A stretch of DNA of 64,000 nucleotides from Chitinophaga sp. CB10 (GTDB lineage Bacteria; Bacteroidota; Bacteroidia; Chitinophagales; Chitinophagaceae): assembly GCA_001870995.2 (NCBI GenBank), contig MLAV02000004.1, positions 186,001-250,000 of the forward strand, written 5' to 3'. Positions within the stretch are counted from its first letter, which is position 1; each line of letters starts with the position of its first letter. Of the stretch, positions 49,992 to 59,343 are shown piece after piece. The position numbers were made by a program, and so were the translations under genes. The notes below the pieces were generated by a model. The model had not been told where the DNA came from. It saw nothing but the letters and a program-made list of their open reading frames with translations, and searched no databases.

Positions 49992-51014
49992 TTATTTCTT
50001 TTCTTCCAGTTTCTTCAGCCTCGCCTGCACTTCAGCCAATTGCTCATCCTGGCGAATGATATACAGCGTTAACTCTTCAATCTTCTGCAACAGTTTCTTA
50101 TTCATCTCCCCTAATTCAATCCCTTCTTTTTCCACAGTTGCAGCGGAAGGTATTTCAGGGAGATGCTGGTGCTCCTTAATAAAAGCTGCCAGTCCCTGCA
50201 ACGATGGCAACACATAATCAGGGGCGAAAACAAAGTCCGCCCATCCGGTACCGGTTACACGAACCTTTTGAGCAGTGATTTCTCCCTTGACCGATAATAA
50301 AGATAAAGGATGCACCGTGCCAATCCCGATAGGGCCTGAGTTGAAGTAATTTGGCAATCCGTCAGTTGACAAATGGATTTTCAGCTGCTGGGTATTCAGC
50401 CCGGTAGCTGTGTACATATTCACATGGCTATGTGTCTCACCCTGATCAGATCCTCCTGGTTTGAAATCAATGACATTATGCGCGTAGTTACCAGGCTTGC
50501 TACCGATAACCAAACTATGTCCGAAATACTGAATATTCGTAGTAGCCCACTCCACACTGGCATCCCAGTGCGGGTCCGAAAGGTACAGATCCCCTGCCAC
50601 TTCCAGCTTCGCCGACGGATTCGTCATTCCTATCCCCACATTCCCGTTACTCGCCACCGTCAACCCTGCATGTTCGCTATTGTACCCATTCCCGCCAATA
50701 AATACCGGCATGGCCCCACCATACCCCTGATAGTATCCTTTCAGCCAAAGGCCCACCTGGTCTGCCATGTCATTCCCCGTAAAACTTTGCGTTACATAAT
50801 TTCTTCTGCCAAGGCCCAGGTACCCCGTGGCCATATTCCCCGCCTGCTGCGGCATAGTAGCAGTAGTCAGCTGGATACCCAACGGAATTTTCACGGCCAT
50901 CGCCGTGTCCATATTAAGGTTTTCCAAATTAATGAGATTGAATTTCGACTGCGCAGCAGTACTCAGCGCAAGGGCACAGGTTACCACACAAGTGGATAAA
51001 ACTTTTTTTAACAT
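49992..51014 (-). CDS. Exported tail-fibre-like protein B
   Basis: A 340-residue protein with a signal peptide (MLKKVLSTCVVTCALALSTA), a beta-rich middle with VGIGMTNPSAKLEVAGDLYL and a later GPIGIGTVHPLSLLSVKGEI. The C-terminal module is like the one in the protein at 21923: WADFVFAPDYVLPSL, HLPEIPSAATVEKEGIEL and a coiled coil with EMNKKLLQKIEELTLYII. Only the C-terminal module is closely alike in the two, so the front parts were shuffled. It may be anchored on or exported to the surface. The function is unknown. Confidence 0.75.
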   Translation of the reverse strand: MLKKVLSTCVVTCALALSTAAQSKFNLINLENLNMDTAMAVKIPLGIQLTTATMPQQAGNMATGYLGLGRRNYVTQSFTGNDMADQVGLWLKGYYQGYGGAMPVFIGGNGYNSEHAGLTVASNGNVGIGMTNPSAKLEVAGDLYLSDPHWDASVEWATTNIQYFGHSLVIGSKPGNYAHNVIDFKPGGSDQGETHSHVNMYTATGLNTQQLKIHLSTDGLPNYFNSGPIGIGTVHPLSLLSVKGEITAQKVRVTGTGWADFVFAPDYVLPSLQGLAAFIKEHQHLPEIPSAATVEKEGIELGEMNKKLLQKIEELTLYIIRQDEQLAEVQARLKKLEEKK

Positions 51015-51035
51015 AGGTATAATAAAAATTAAAAC

Positions 51036-51839
51036 TTACTCATTCACCACCGGCGACTCCACCAACACCTTTCCCATCGCCTCCGCCTTCATCCGTGCCG
51101 TCGTCTCCGGACCCAGGTACTTATTAATCCGGTGCTCCAGGAAATAAATCAACGGCGTCAACGCCACCGCTACCACGGCCTTATACGTATAATTCACCAC
51201 GCAGATCGCCAGCACCAGCTGCCAGCTCCATCCCTGCCCGAGCTTAAACGCAATGTACAATACGATAAAACTATCCACCAGCTGGGATACCAGCGTGGAG
51301 CCCGTCGCCCGCAGCCACACATACTTTTCGCCGGTGCGCTTTTTAATCTTGTGAAAAACCGTCACATCCACAATCTGGCTCACGAGGAAAGCCGTCAGGC
51401 TGCCGAGGATGATCCACATCCCCTGGCCGAAGATGCTTTCAAACGCCACCTGCATGTCCGGGATGCCTTCTGCCTGGTGACTCCCTTTCCAGAAGTCCGA
51501 TGCCGGCACCTTCATGGCTACAAAAAACATCAGGAAAGCATAGGTGATCAGCACCACCGCGGTATAGGATATACGCTTTACCGCCTTCGGGCCGTAATAT
51601 TCATTCACAATATCCGTCATCACAAATTCCAGCGGCCATAACAGCACGCCGGCCGTGAGCGTTACGGACAGCCCGCTCTGCCCAAACAGGGTAAACGTGT
51701 GCACGGGTAACCCCAGCAATTTTTCAAGAGAGAACAGCTTTCCGCCGATACATTCCGCCAGCAGCGCGTTGGCAACAAAAAAACAGGCAAATCCGATGAA
51801 TAGCTTCGTAGGCTTATCATCCAATATTTTCTTCATCAT
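51036..51839 (-). CDS. Queuosine precursor transporter
   Basis: A 267-residue inner-membrane protein of the YhhQ (DUF165) family with about six helices. The matches are FFVANALLAECIGGKLF (about 20-36), GVLLWPLEFVMTDIVNEYYG (about 64-83), DVTVFHKIKKRTGEKYVWLR and GSTLVSQLVDSFIVLYIAF. YhhQ imports 7-cyano-7-deazaguanine or related queuine precursors. The start at 51839 is fixed by its overlap with the upstream gene's stop: TGATG, so translation is coupled. Confidence 0.9.
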   Translation of the reverse strand: MMKKILDDKPTKLFIGFACFFVANALLAECIGGKLFSLEKLLGLPVHTFTLFGQSGLSVTLTAGVLLWPLEFVMTDIVNEYYGPKAVKRISYTAVVLITYAFLMFFVAMKVPASDFWKGSHQAEGIPDMQVAFESIFGQGMWIILGSLTAFLVSQIVDVTVFHKIKKRTGEKYVWLRATGSTLVSQLVDSFIVLYIAFKLGQGWSWQLVLAICVVNYTYKAVVAVALTPLIYFLEHRINKYLGPETTARMKAEAMGKVLVESPVVNE

Positions 51840-52120
51840 CAGAATGAAACTATGAGTTGAACTATAAGTATTGCAAGATTCGACAAATATACCCACGGCG
51901 GGAGTGATTTCCATTCAATTTTCCGGAGGAGCAGCAACACGCCCACGACTATACTCAATAAAAAGTTCGTTGGAAACGCAATCCCTACCCCCAATACCAG
52001 CACATGCTTCACCAAACCGTCCCAGTTATGGTTATACGCTGTAATACGTAAAATTTCTCCGGCAATAAAGCACAGATTACAGATAAATACAAATTTTAAC
52101 AGAAAACGTATCAGGCGCAT
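51839..52120 (-). CDS. Small three-TM membrane protein
   Basis: A 93-residue hydrophobic protein with about three helices: FVFICNLCFIAGEILRI, VLVLGVGIAFPTNFLLSIVVGVLLLL (two close stretches) and VYLSNLAILIVQLIV. I recognise no family. Its TGA overlaps the ATG of the queuosine precursor transporter (TGATG), so the two are translated together, suggesting a partner or accessory role. Confidence 0.7.
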   Translation of the reverse strand: MRLIRFLLKFVFICNLCFIAGEILRITAYNHNWDGLVKHVLVLGVGIAFPTNFLLSIVVGVLLLLRKIEWKSLPPWVYLSNLAILIVQLIVSF

Positions 52121-52121
52121 A

Positions 52122-52153
52122 TTGAAATTTCGGATAAATTACAGTTATTTTTG
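52122..52153 (+). promoter_or_regulatory. Promoter of the YfhO gene
   Basis: TTG at 52122-52124 and TATTTTTG at 52146-52153, 21 bp apart, 29 bp before the ATG at 52183. It lies at the divergent junction with the small membrane protein. Confidence 0.5.
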
Positions 52154-52182
52154 TTTCTTTAAAACTAAATTCAAAATATCCG

Positions 52183-54729
52183 ATGAAGCAAAACTGGCTA
52201 AAAGCCATACTTCCACATCTGGCAGCGATCGGGATCTTCCTGATCCTGGCAACTGTTTACTGTGCGCCCGTTCTTGAAGGGAAAGTGGTAAACCAGTCCG
52301 ACATGATGAACGTGCAGGGAATGGCCAAAGAAGCAAAAGATTACTACCAGCAGACCGGCGATGTTCCCTTGTGGTCCAACAGCATGTTCGGGGGTATGCC
52401 CACCTATGTGGTGTACACCGGCCCAAACCCCAACAAAATATCGGTGGTCAACAAAGCCGTGTGCCTGTTTTTGCCCGACCCTATCAACATGCTCTTCCTG
52501 GCCATGGTATGTATGTACGTACTGGCCTGCGTATTAGATATTAAGTACTGGATCAGGATCGCCGGCGCTATCGCCTTCGCATTCTGTACCTATAATGTGA
52601 TCATCATCGACGTGGGCCACATCACCAAGATGTACGATATCGCCCTCATGCCGGCTGTGTTTGCAGGCATCCTGCTCACCTACAAACAGCGCTACCTGAG
52701 CGGCGCGGCACTCACCCTGCTGGCCACCTCCCTGTTTATCTACAACAACCACCTGCAGATAATTTATTACGCGCTGATCTGCATCGGCGTACTCGCCATT
52801 GCCGCATTTGTGCATGCCAGGAAGCAAAAGCAACTGCCGGCATTCTTCAAAGCATCCGCCATCCTCGTGGGTATGTGCGTGCTGAGTATTTTGCCAAACA
52901 TGAACTCACTGCTCATCACGCATGAGTACACGGATTATACCATGCGCGGCAGCAAATCGGAATTAACCATCCACTCCCCTGAAGAATCCGGTACGTCTAA
53001 GAAAGATACCAAATCCACCGGGCTGGATATCGACTACGCGTACGACTGGAGCTATGGCGTGGGCGAATCCTTTACCCTCCTCATTCCCGGCTACGCAGGC
53101 AACTCGTCCAGCGCCAGACCAGGCCCCGGCTCCCATACCTTCGACGCGCTCGTGAAAGTAGGCGCGCCGGAAGCGCAGGCGGAGCAAATCCTCCAACAGG
53201 CGCCTTTCCCGATGTACCACGGCGATCAGCCGAAAGGCACATCCGGCCCCGTTTACGTAGGCGCTATCATCTGCCTGCTGGTCATGATCTCCTTCCTGAT
53301 CGTACGCAGCTGGCATATGTGGTGGCTGATCCCTATCACCATCATAGGGTTCATCCTCTCCTGGGGTAACCATTTTATGGTTATCAACGAATTCCTTTTC
53401 TACCACTTACCTTACTATAATAAGTTCCGCGCTCCTGCCATGGCGCTGGTGATCCCGTCCTTCTCCTTTGTGGTGATGGCCATCCTCGCATTGCAGGAAA
53501 TCGTTTCCGGCAACCTCAGCACCCCCGTACTGCTGAAAAAGCTCCAACACGGCGCCCTGGCCACAGCCGGCGTGATCGTGGTATTCGGCATCGCCGGCAG
53601 CTCCATGATGAGCATGACCAGCCACCACGATGCCCAGCTCCTCACCAGCTTCACCCAGTATTTCGGCGGAGAGGAAAATGCCAGAAGCATCATCCGAGGA
53701 CTGGAAAAAGACAGGGCCGCCCTCGTACTGAAAGATTCCTTCCGCTCCCTGGTATTCATCCTCATTGCCGCAGGCGCGCTCTGGGCTTACCTGAAAAGCA
53801 AGATCAACATCAAAGTACTGGCAGTGGTGCTGATCGGCGCCATCACTATCGACCTCTGGCAGCAGGATAAAAAATACCTCAACAACGATAGCTTTGTAGA
53901 CGAATCTACTTTCATGGCGGAACTGCAGCCTTCTGCGGCCGACCTTGAAATCAAAAAGGACCCGGACCCATACTACCGCGTGTGGAACCTCACCGCGCCG
54001 CTGGATAATGCCGCTCCGTCCTATTTCCATAAAAACATCGGCGGTTATAGTCCGGCCAAACTCTGGATCTACCAGGATATGCTGGATCACCTGCTGATCC
54101 CGGCTTACCAGCACATCGCCACCGGCAAGCCTACCACCCAGGATATGCGCATCCTCAACATGCTCAATACCAAATACCTCATCTACCCTGGTCAGAACAA
54201 CCAACTGGTAGCACAACGCAACCCGGATGCCTACGGCAACGCATGGTTTGTAAAAGGTATCGTATATGCGCCGGATGCCAACAGCGAAATGACTACGCTG
54301 CAATCCCTCAACGTGAAGGACAGCGCCGTGGTGGACAAACGCTTCCAGCCTAAGCTGGGCGGCGCTTTCCAACCCGTGGCAGATTCCGCGGCGAGCATCA
54401 GGCTCACCAAATACGGCCTCAATAACCTGGAATACGCTTCCAGCAACAACCACGAAGGTTTTGCCGTATTCTCCGATATCTACTACCCTGCCGGCTGGTA
54501 CGCCTATATCGACGGTAAGGAAACGGATATCATCCGCACCAACTACGGTTTACGCGGCCTGAAAATCCCTGCCGGTCAGCATAAGATCGAAATGAAATTT
54601 GCGCCGCCTACCTATTTCAAAGGCGTAAAGATCGCAGGCATCTCCTCTTTCCTCGTGATCCTGCTGGTGATCGGCGGCTTTGTAGCCCAGGCCCTGCTGG
54701 ACAAAAAACAACAAAACGCAGGCAAGTAA
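52183..54729 (+). CDS. YfhO-family membrane protein
   Basis: An 848-residue membrane protein with a first helix (LPHLAAIGIFLILATVYCAP), then a large loop with DMMNVQGMAKEAKDYYQQTG and PLWSNSMFGGMPTY, and about ten more helices. A soluble end (FSDIYYPAGWYAYIDGKET) sits before a last helix. YfhO proteins use lipid-linked sugar to glycosylate teichoic acid in Firmicutes; in Bacteroidota they probably decorate surface polymers or proteins. It precedes the polysaccharide locus, which fits. Confidence 0.88.
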   Translation: MKQNWLKAILPHLAAIGIFLILATVYCAPVLEGKVVNQSDMMNVQGMAKEAKDYYQQTGDVPLWSNSMFGGMPTYVVYTGPNPNKISVVNKAVCLFLPDPINMLFLAMVCMYVLACVLDIKYWIRIAGAIAFAFCTYNVIIIDVGHITKMYDIALMPAVFAGILLTYKQRYLSGAALTLLATSLFIYNNHLQIIYYALICIGVLAIAAFVHARKQKQLPAFFKASAILVGMCVLSILPNMNSLLITHEYTDYTMRGSKSELTIHSPEESGTSKKDTKSTGLDIDYAYDWSYGVGESFTLLIPGYAGNSSSARPGPGSHTFDALVKVGAPEAQAEQILQQAPFPMYHGDQPKGTSGPVYVGAIICLLVMISFLIVRSWHMWWLIPITIIGFILSWGNHFMVINEFLFYHLPYYNKFRAPAMALVIPSFSFVVMAILALQEIVSGNLSTPVLLKKLQHGALATAGVIVVFGIAGSSMMSMTSHHDAQLLTSFTQYFGGEENARSIIRGLEKDRAALVLKDSFRSLVFILIAAGALWAYLKSKINIKVLAVVLIGAITIDLWQQDKKYLNNDSFVDESTFMAELQPSAADLEIKKDPDPYYRVWNLTAPLDNAAPSYFHKNIGGYSPAKLWIYQDMLDHLLIPAYQHIATGKPTTQDMRILNMLNTKYLIYPGQNNQLVAQRNPDAYGNAWFVKGIVYAPDANSEMTTLQSLNVKDSAVVDKRFQPKLGGAFQPVADSAASIRLTKYGLNNLEYASSNNHEGFAVFSDIYYPAGWYAYIDGKETDIIRTNYGLRGLKIPAGQHKIEMKFAPPTYFKGVKIAGISSFLVILLVIGGFVAQALLDKKQQNAGK

Positions 54730-54754
54730 CTGCCTGACCATCATTAAATACCAG

Positions 54755-54790
54755 GCGGGTGTTTCCATAATGGAAACACCCGCTTTATTT
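54755..54790 (+). terminator. Terminator after YfhO gene
   Basis: GCGGGTGTTTCCA, loop TAA, TGGAAACACCCGC, then TTTATTT, 25 bases after the stop. Confidence 0.85.
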
Positions 54791-54838
54791 CAGCCGGGCT
54801 GCTTATCTTTGCCCGAATCGATAAACTCTCACTTTTAA

Positions 54839-56341
54839 ATGGGTATTGTAAGAAAACAAAGTTTATATTCCTCTATCTCTATATATATTGGTTTTGCATT
54901 CGGTGCATTTAACCAATTGGTATTGTTTCCCCGTTTACTGAATGCAGAGCAATATGGCCTCAAGGGCGTACTGATCGACGTAGCCACGCTGATGGCCATG
55001 GTGGCGTCCCTCGGCGCCGTTCCGGCCATCAATAAATTCTTCCCGTTCTATAAGGATTACCTGACCAAAAAAACGAACGACCTCCCCTTTATCACCAGCA
55101 TCGTTGCCGCCATCGGGTTTATCCTCTTCGTCATTTTCAGCTTTATTTTCAAAGGCCTGATCGTCCAGAAATTCAGCGGCAACTCCAAATTGTTTGTCGA
55201 TTACTTCTACATCGTATATCCCCTCACGTTCTTTATCCTCGCCTACAACCTCCTGGAAGCCTTTGCCTGGGGCCTCAAAAAAACCGTGGCCTCCAACTTC
55301 CTGAAAGAGAACCTGCTGCGGGTAGCCACCACCGTTGTACTCATCATTTACGGCATCGGCCAGTTCAGCTTCAGCACTTTCCTGCTGCTGTTTTGCCTGC
55401 CCTACGCCCTCATCGCCATCCTGCTCTGGTGGGTGATCTACCGCACAAACGAACTGAAAACCGTACCCAAACTCAGCCAGGTAACGCGGCGCATGAAAAA
55501 ACGTATCCTTATTTTCAGCGGGTATGTGTTTTCAGCGAACGTATTTGCGCTGCTGGCCCGCACAAACGACCTGCTGATCATGTCCAGCATCATCGGCCTG
55601 GAAGCCGCGGGGGTCTATAGTATCGCGACCTTCGTTGCCAGCCTGATCGAGGTACCGCAACGAAGCATGTACGCCATTACCACACCCATCCTTTCCCAGG
55701 CCTGGAAAGACAGGGACCTGTCCAAAATACAGTCCCTCTATTCCAAAAGCTCCATCACCCTCATCATCCTCGGCCTCGGCATATTCGGCGTCATCTGGTG
55801 CAGCCAGCATAATTTAGTGCTGTTCCTCAACCACTTCCTGGATGCCAACCAGCAATCCGTGATCCCGCAGGTGATCCTGGTGCTCTGCATCGCGAAGCTG
55901 ATAGACCTGATCACAGGGGTCAACAATATCGTGATCCAGACCTCCAATTTCTGGCGGTTCGACTTCATCACCTCCATCTGCTTTGTACTGGTATCGCTGT
56001 TCCTCACCTACTACCTGCAAAAACATTTTGAAATCCTAGGGGCAGCATATGCCACGCTGATCAGCGTTTCGCTGAACAACATCGTTCGGTTCGGCTTTAT
56101 CTGGATTAAATTCGGCATGCAGCCGCTGAGCGTCAAAACGCTGATCACGCTGGTACTGGGCGCTGCCTGCATCGGCCTCACCCTGCTGATCCCGTTTGCA
56201 TGGAACCTCTACGTGGATACCATGGTCAGGACCATCGTTTTCATAATTCTCTACGTACCGGCTGTCATCGCCCTCAGGCTGTCGGAAGATATTAATGGAA
56301 TGTGGACGATGGTGTATGAAAAAATCAGGAAGCGCGCTTAA
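54839..56341 (+). CDS. Polysaccharide flippase (Wzx/MOP superfamily)
   Basis: A 500-residue membrane protein with about twelve to fourteen helices, beginning QSLYSSISIYIGFAFGAFNQ and typical of the PST/Wzx group (FSGYVFSANVFALLARTNDL, ILSQAWKDRDLSKIQSLYSK). It should flip lipid-linked repeat units across the inner membrane. It converges on and overlaps by four bases the glycosyltransferase operon read from the other strand, which supplies the sugars. Confidence 0.9.
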   Translation: MGIVRKQSLYSSISIYIGFAFGAFNQLVLFPRLLNAEQYGLKGVLIDVATLMAMVASLGAVPAINKFFPFYKDYLTKKTNDLPFITSIVAAIGFILFVIFSFIFKGLIVQKFSGNSKLFVDYFYIVYPLTFFILAYNLLEAFAWGLKKTVASNFLKENLLRVATTVVLIIYGIGQFSFSTFLLLFCLPYALIAILLWWVIYRTNELKTVPKLSQVTRRMKKRILIFSGYVFSANVFALLARTNDLLIMSSIIGLEAAGVYSIATFVASLIEVPQRSMYAITTPILSQAWKDRDLSKIQSLYSKSSITLIILGLGIFGVIWCSQHNLVLFLNHFLDANQQSVIPQVILVLCIAKLIDLITGVNNIVIQTSNFWRFDFITSICFVLVSLFLTYYLQKHFEILGAAYATLISVSLNNIVRFGFIWIKFGMQPLSVKTLITLVLGAACIGLTLLIPFAWNLYVDTMVRTIVFIILYVPAVIALRLSEDINGMWTMVYEKIRKRA

Positions 56342-57084
56342 TACTTCTTCTTAACGATATAACGGCCCACGATATACAGGTGATGCAGGAAGTTGGACAC
56401 CTTGCCGTAGTAATGATCCAGGATGCGGTAACGTTCCTTCCAGGCCAGGCGCTGCCGCTGTTTGGAGGCGCCGCCCACCCGGAATCCGGCAATTACGAGG
56501 CGCGTATTGCAACAGGTCTTCGCCTGTTTTAATACCTGTATCATCCAGTCGATATCGGCGCAAACTTTGTATTGCAGGTCATACGCCGGACTGATGGCGC
56601 GTTTCACGATGAATGCCTGGTGGGACACCACCATGCCATGCTGCAGGCTTTTCCAGTGAAGGTGTTCCGGTACTTTATGAGGCGTTTGCTGTGACCTCAA
56701 CCCCAACGGGCTGCCATCTTCCGCCAGGAACATCGCTTCCCCGTAATAGACATCCGCATCCGGGCAGGCCGCGAAAGTTTTTTCCAGCACCTGGTTATCA
56801 TGCAGCAGGTCATCCGCATTCAGGAAGTACACGTAATCCCCGGTGGCTGCCTTCAAACCCTTGTTCATGGCGTCGTACAGCCCTTTATCTTTTTCGGATA
56901 TTACGGTGGCGATGCGGTCGCGGTACCGCTCCACTACGGCCATGGTGCCGTCTTTGGAAGCGCCGTCCACGATAATGAATTCAATATGCGGATACGTTTG
57001 AGCTAACACACTTTGAATGGTCTTCTCAATATGCTTTTCCGCATTATAACATACAGTTATGATACTGATAACCGGTTGAGTCAC
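56338..57084 (-). CDS. Glycosyltransferase family 2
   Basis: A 248-residue GT-A enzyme. VISIITVCYNAEKHIEKTI opens the nucleotide-sugar domain, FIIVDGASKDGT follows and the metal-binding DxD-type FLNADDLLHD lies near residue 92. The short hydrophobic tail ends HHLYIVGRYIVKKKY, so it may be held to the membrane. It is the last gene of a five-gene leftward operon. The sugar donor is unknown. Confidence 0.9.
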   Translation of the reverse strand: MTQPVISIITVCYNAEKHIEKTIQSVLAQTYPHIEFIIVDGASKDGTMAVVERYRDRIATVISEKDKGLYDAMNKGLKAATGDYVYFLNADDLLHDNQVLEKTFAACPDADVYYGEAMFLAEDGSPLGLRSQQTPHKVPEHLHWKSLQHGMVVSHQAFIVKRAISPAYDLQYKVCADIDWMIQVLKQAKTCCNTRLVIAGFRVGGASKQRQRLAWKERYRILDHYYGKVSNFLHHLYIVGRYIVKKKY

Positions 57085-57099
57085 TTTGAACCTGTTTGT

Positions 57100-58341
57100 T
57101 TACGAATGGCGCGCTACAGCGGCAAATAACTGATGGTATTGTGCTGCTATAGTTTCCATCCCAAAATGTTGGATAATATATTTTCTTGTTTGGAGAGAAA
57201 ATTGTGCCCGCTTATCATCGTCTGCCAGTAAATCCAGCACTGCGCCGGCGAACTGCCGGTAGTCACCAGGTCGTACGACATACCCCGTCTGCCCATGACG
57301 TACAATTTCAGCACAGCCGCCTACATCAAAAGTGACGCAGGGGGTAGCGCAACTACCTGCCTCTATCAATACATTCGGCAGCGTATCCGCCTTGGTAGGG
57401 TATATGAATATATCGCTGGCGCTGTAGCATTGCATCATTTTCTCCATGCCGCTCACATAGCCGGTATAGATGCCTTTCAGGTGCTTGTACTCCACAGGCA
57501 GCCTGTCCTTCCCGATCATGAGCAGGTACACCTCCCTGTCCAGCTGCTCATCCAGCAAAGATAACACCTGCAGCAACTCCTTCCCGCCTTTGAACTCGCT
57601 GGCAAACAGCCGTTCGGATACAAAGCTGATCACCGGCCAGTCTTCCGTAAGGCCCAGGGCCGCCCGGGAGGAGGCTTTATCCTGCGGCAGGTATTGATCC
57701 GTATCAATGGGGTTGGGAATGTGGTAGAGCGGTTTGTTTTTAGTCAGCGGACTTTCCTTCGTCATGTTGTACAACCATTCCGCCGGCGATACGATGTACA
57801 GGTCGCTTGCCGCATACAGCCGCTGCTTGCGGCGGATGAGGTATTTGCCGTTATTGATACCCGTAGCGGGTGCGTGCTTATGCTCCCCTTTGGCCGGCAG
57901 CGCGGCTTTCCAGGAAGTGTCCCCGAAGGTATGCGCCGCGTTGGCAGTAATGGCCCACATATCGTGCAGGGTCCATACAATCGGCGCGTATTGCGATAAC
58001 TTAGGCAGCAATGCCGCGTCAAAATAACCGCCGTGAATATTATGCAGGCTGATGACATCCGGTTTAAAGCGCTTCACCGTATCCATGATCACCGCGGAGG
58101 AGAAGGGAAACCAGAGGTATTGCAGCCCCATGAGGTTACTGGCTACGTTCCAGCCTCTTTCTATGAAGTTGATAACGGGGCCTTTGCGGGTCACCGTTAC
58201 GTTGGCCGCTTTCGTATGATGCGTACCTGCTATAAAATGATTTTCCGTATGATAATATTTTTCCAGCGCAGCACCAATCCGCTGCCCTGCTATGGCAGCT
58301 CCCCCGCTATTTTCATACCTGTTTATAAAAAGTACTTTCAC
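57100..58341 (-). CDS. Glycosyltransferase family 4
   Basis: A 413-residue GT-B enzyme. The first domain is MKVLFINRYENSGGAAIAGQ, with VISLHNIHGGYFDA and IVWTLHDMWAITANAAHTFG; the second domain holds FISFVSERLFASEFKGGKEL and the donor loop YPTKADTLPNVLIEAGSCAT, typical E-x7-E of GT4. Fifteen bp before the GT2 gene and three bp after the deacetylase gene, so the operon is tight. Confidence 0.92.
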   Translation of the reverse strand: MKVLFINRYENSGGAAIAGQRIGAALEKYYHTENHFIAGTHHTKAANVTVTRKGPVINFIERGWNVASNLMGLQYLWFPFSSAVIMDTVKRFKPDVISLHNIHGGYFDAALLPKLSQYAPIVWTLHDMWAITANAAHTFGDTSWKAALPAKGEHKHAPATGINNGKYLIRRKQRLYAASDLYIVSPAEWLYNMTKESPLTKNKPLYHIPNPIDTDQYLPQDKASSRAALGLTEDWPVISFVSERLFASEFKGGKELLQVLSLLDEQLDREVYLLMIGKDRLPVEYKHLKGIYTGYVSGMEKMMQCYSASDIFIYPTKADTLPNVLIEAGSCATPCVTFDVGGCAEIVRHGQTGYVVRPGDYRQFAGAVLDLLADDDKRAQFSLQTRKYIIQHFGMETIAAQYHQLFAAVARHS

Positions 58342-58344
58342 CTG

Positions 58345-59343
58345 TTATAGTTTAAAAAAGCGCTCCATTTTTTGCCTGAATACATCGGCCGGCCAGTCGC
58401 GCACCAATATCCGCGGCAGCGCAAACGGATTGCTCCACGTGTGTACCTGCCCGTAATAGTTCGCGCAGACCATTTCCAAACCCAGCTCCCTGCAGGCTTT
58501 GATACTATCCGCATTGTAATAGCGTTTGCTGCCGAGGAACTTCCTGCCCCCGAAAGGATAGGAAAAATGTTGCATGCGCTCCTGCAAAAGTGATTCCAAT
58601 ATCTCCTTACTCTGCCCTATTTCCTGCAGTTGCTGTGCATAGGGCAGCATGCCAACCGCCGGGTGGCGGTGCGTATGGCAGCCGATGCGCACATACTTGC
58701 TGGCAGCCATGGCCTTCAGTTCGTCGAAGGTCATCATGCGGTGGGTAGGCCTTCCTTCCCCGTCGCAGCCAGCCCAGGTGTAGAGGTACTGCATGGCCTG
58801 GTCGATCACATCCGGCGCGCAAAACCGCAGGATGGCCTGTAAGTCATAATATGCATCCCGGGTTGTCGCCGCGGTGGCCGTATTGAAATGGTGGGCAACG
58901 CCGTTGATGGTGATAGACAGCGCAGCCGGTAACGGGCGCCCGGTGAGGAGTACCCGTTCCAGGTCGTCCCACCACTGTTCCTTGCTGGTATTAAGCTTGG
59001 AGGTAGTGATATAGAAAAGTGCAGGCGTGGCCCGCTGCGTCATGATGGGCAGGGCTTCCAGGTAGTTGTCCGCATACCCGTCGTCAAAAGTGACGAGTAC
59101 GGACCGCTCCGGGAAAGGCTTTCCGGCTTTTACATAGTGCAGGAACCGGTCCGCATCCAATACGTTATAGGAAGATTGAAGATGTTGCAGCTGCGCATCG
59201 AAGTTGGCAGGGCTCACGGCCAGCTCCTGCGGATCGGCAGATAAGTCCGTAACCCGGTGATACAGGAGGATCACCGCGGGCCGCTGTATCTTGTTGGCAA
59301 CAAAATTCGTTGCGGAAAATATCAGGTCACTAAGCTTTCCCAT
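58345..59343 (-). CDS. Polysaccharide deacetylase (NodB-type)
   Basis: A 332-residue CE4 enzyme. The NodB motifs are clear: LVTFDDGYADNYLEALPIM (motif 1, about 84-102) and RIGCHTHRHPAVGMLPYAQQ (motif 2, with the metal His pair). It opens with ILLYHRVTDL. No clear signal peptide is visible with the start at 59343, so it may act in the cytoplasm on lipid-linked sugar, or be exported some other way. The start lies inside the end of the methyltransferase gene (14-base overlap). Confidence 0.88.
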   Translation of the reverse strand: MGKLSDLIFSATNFVANKIQRPAVILLYHRVTDLSADPQELAVSPANFDAQLQHLQSSYNVLDADRFLHYVKAGKPFPERSVLVTFDDGYADNYLEALPIMTQRATPALFYITTSKLNTSKEQWWDDLERVLLTGRPLPAALSITINGVAHHFNTATAATTRDAYYDLQAILRFCAPDVIDQAMQYLYTWAGCDGEGRPTHRMMTFDELKAMAASKYVRIGCHTHRHPAVGMLPYAQQLQEIGQSKEILESLLQERMQHFSYPFGGRKFLGSKRYYNADSIKACRELGLEMVCANYYGQVHTWSNPFALPRILVRDWPADVFRQKMERFFKL

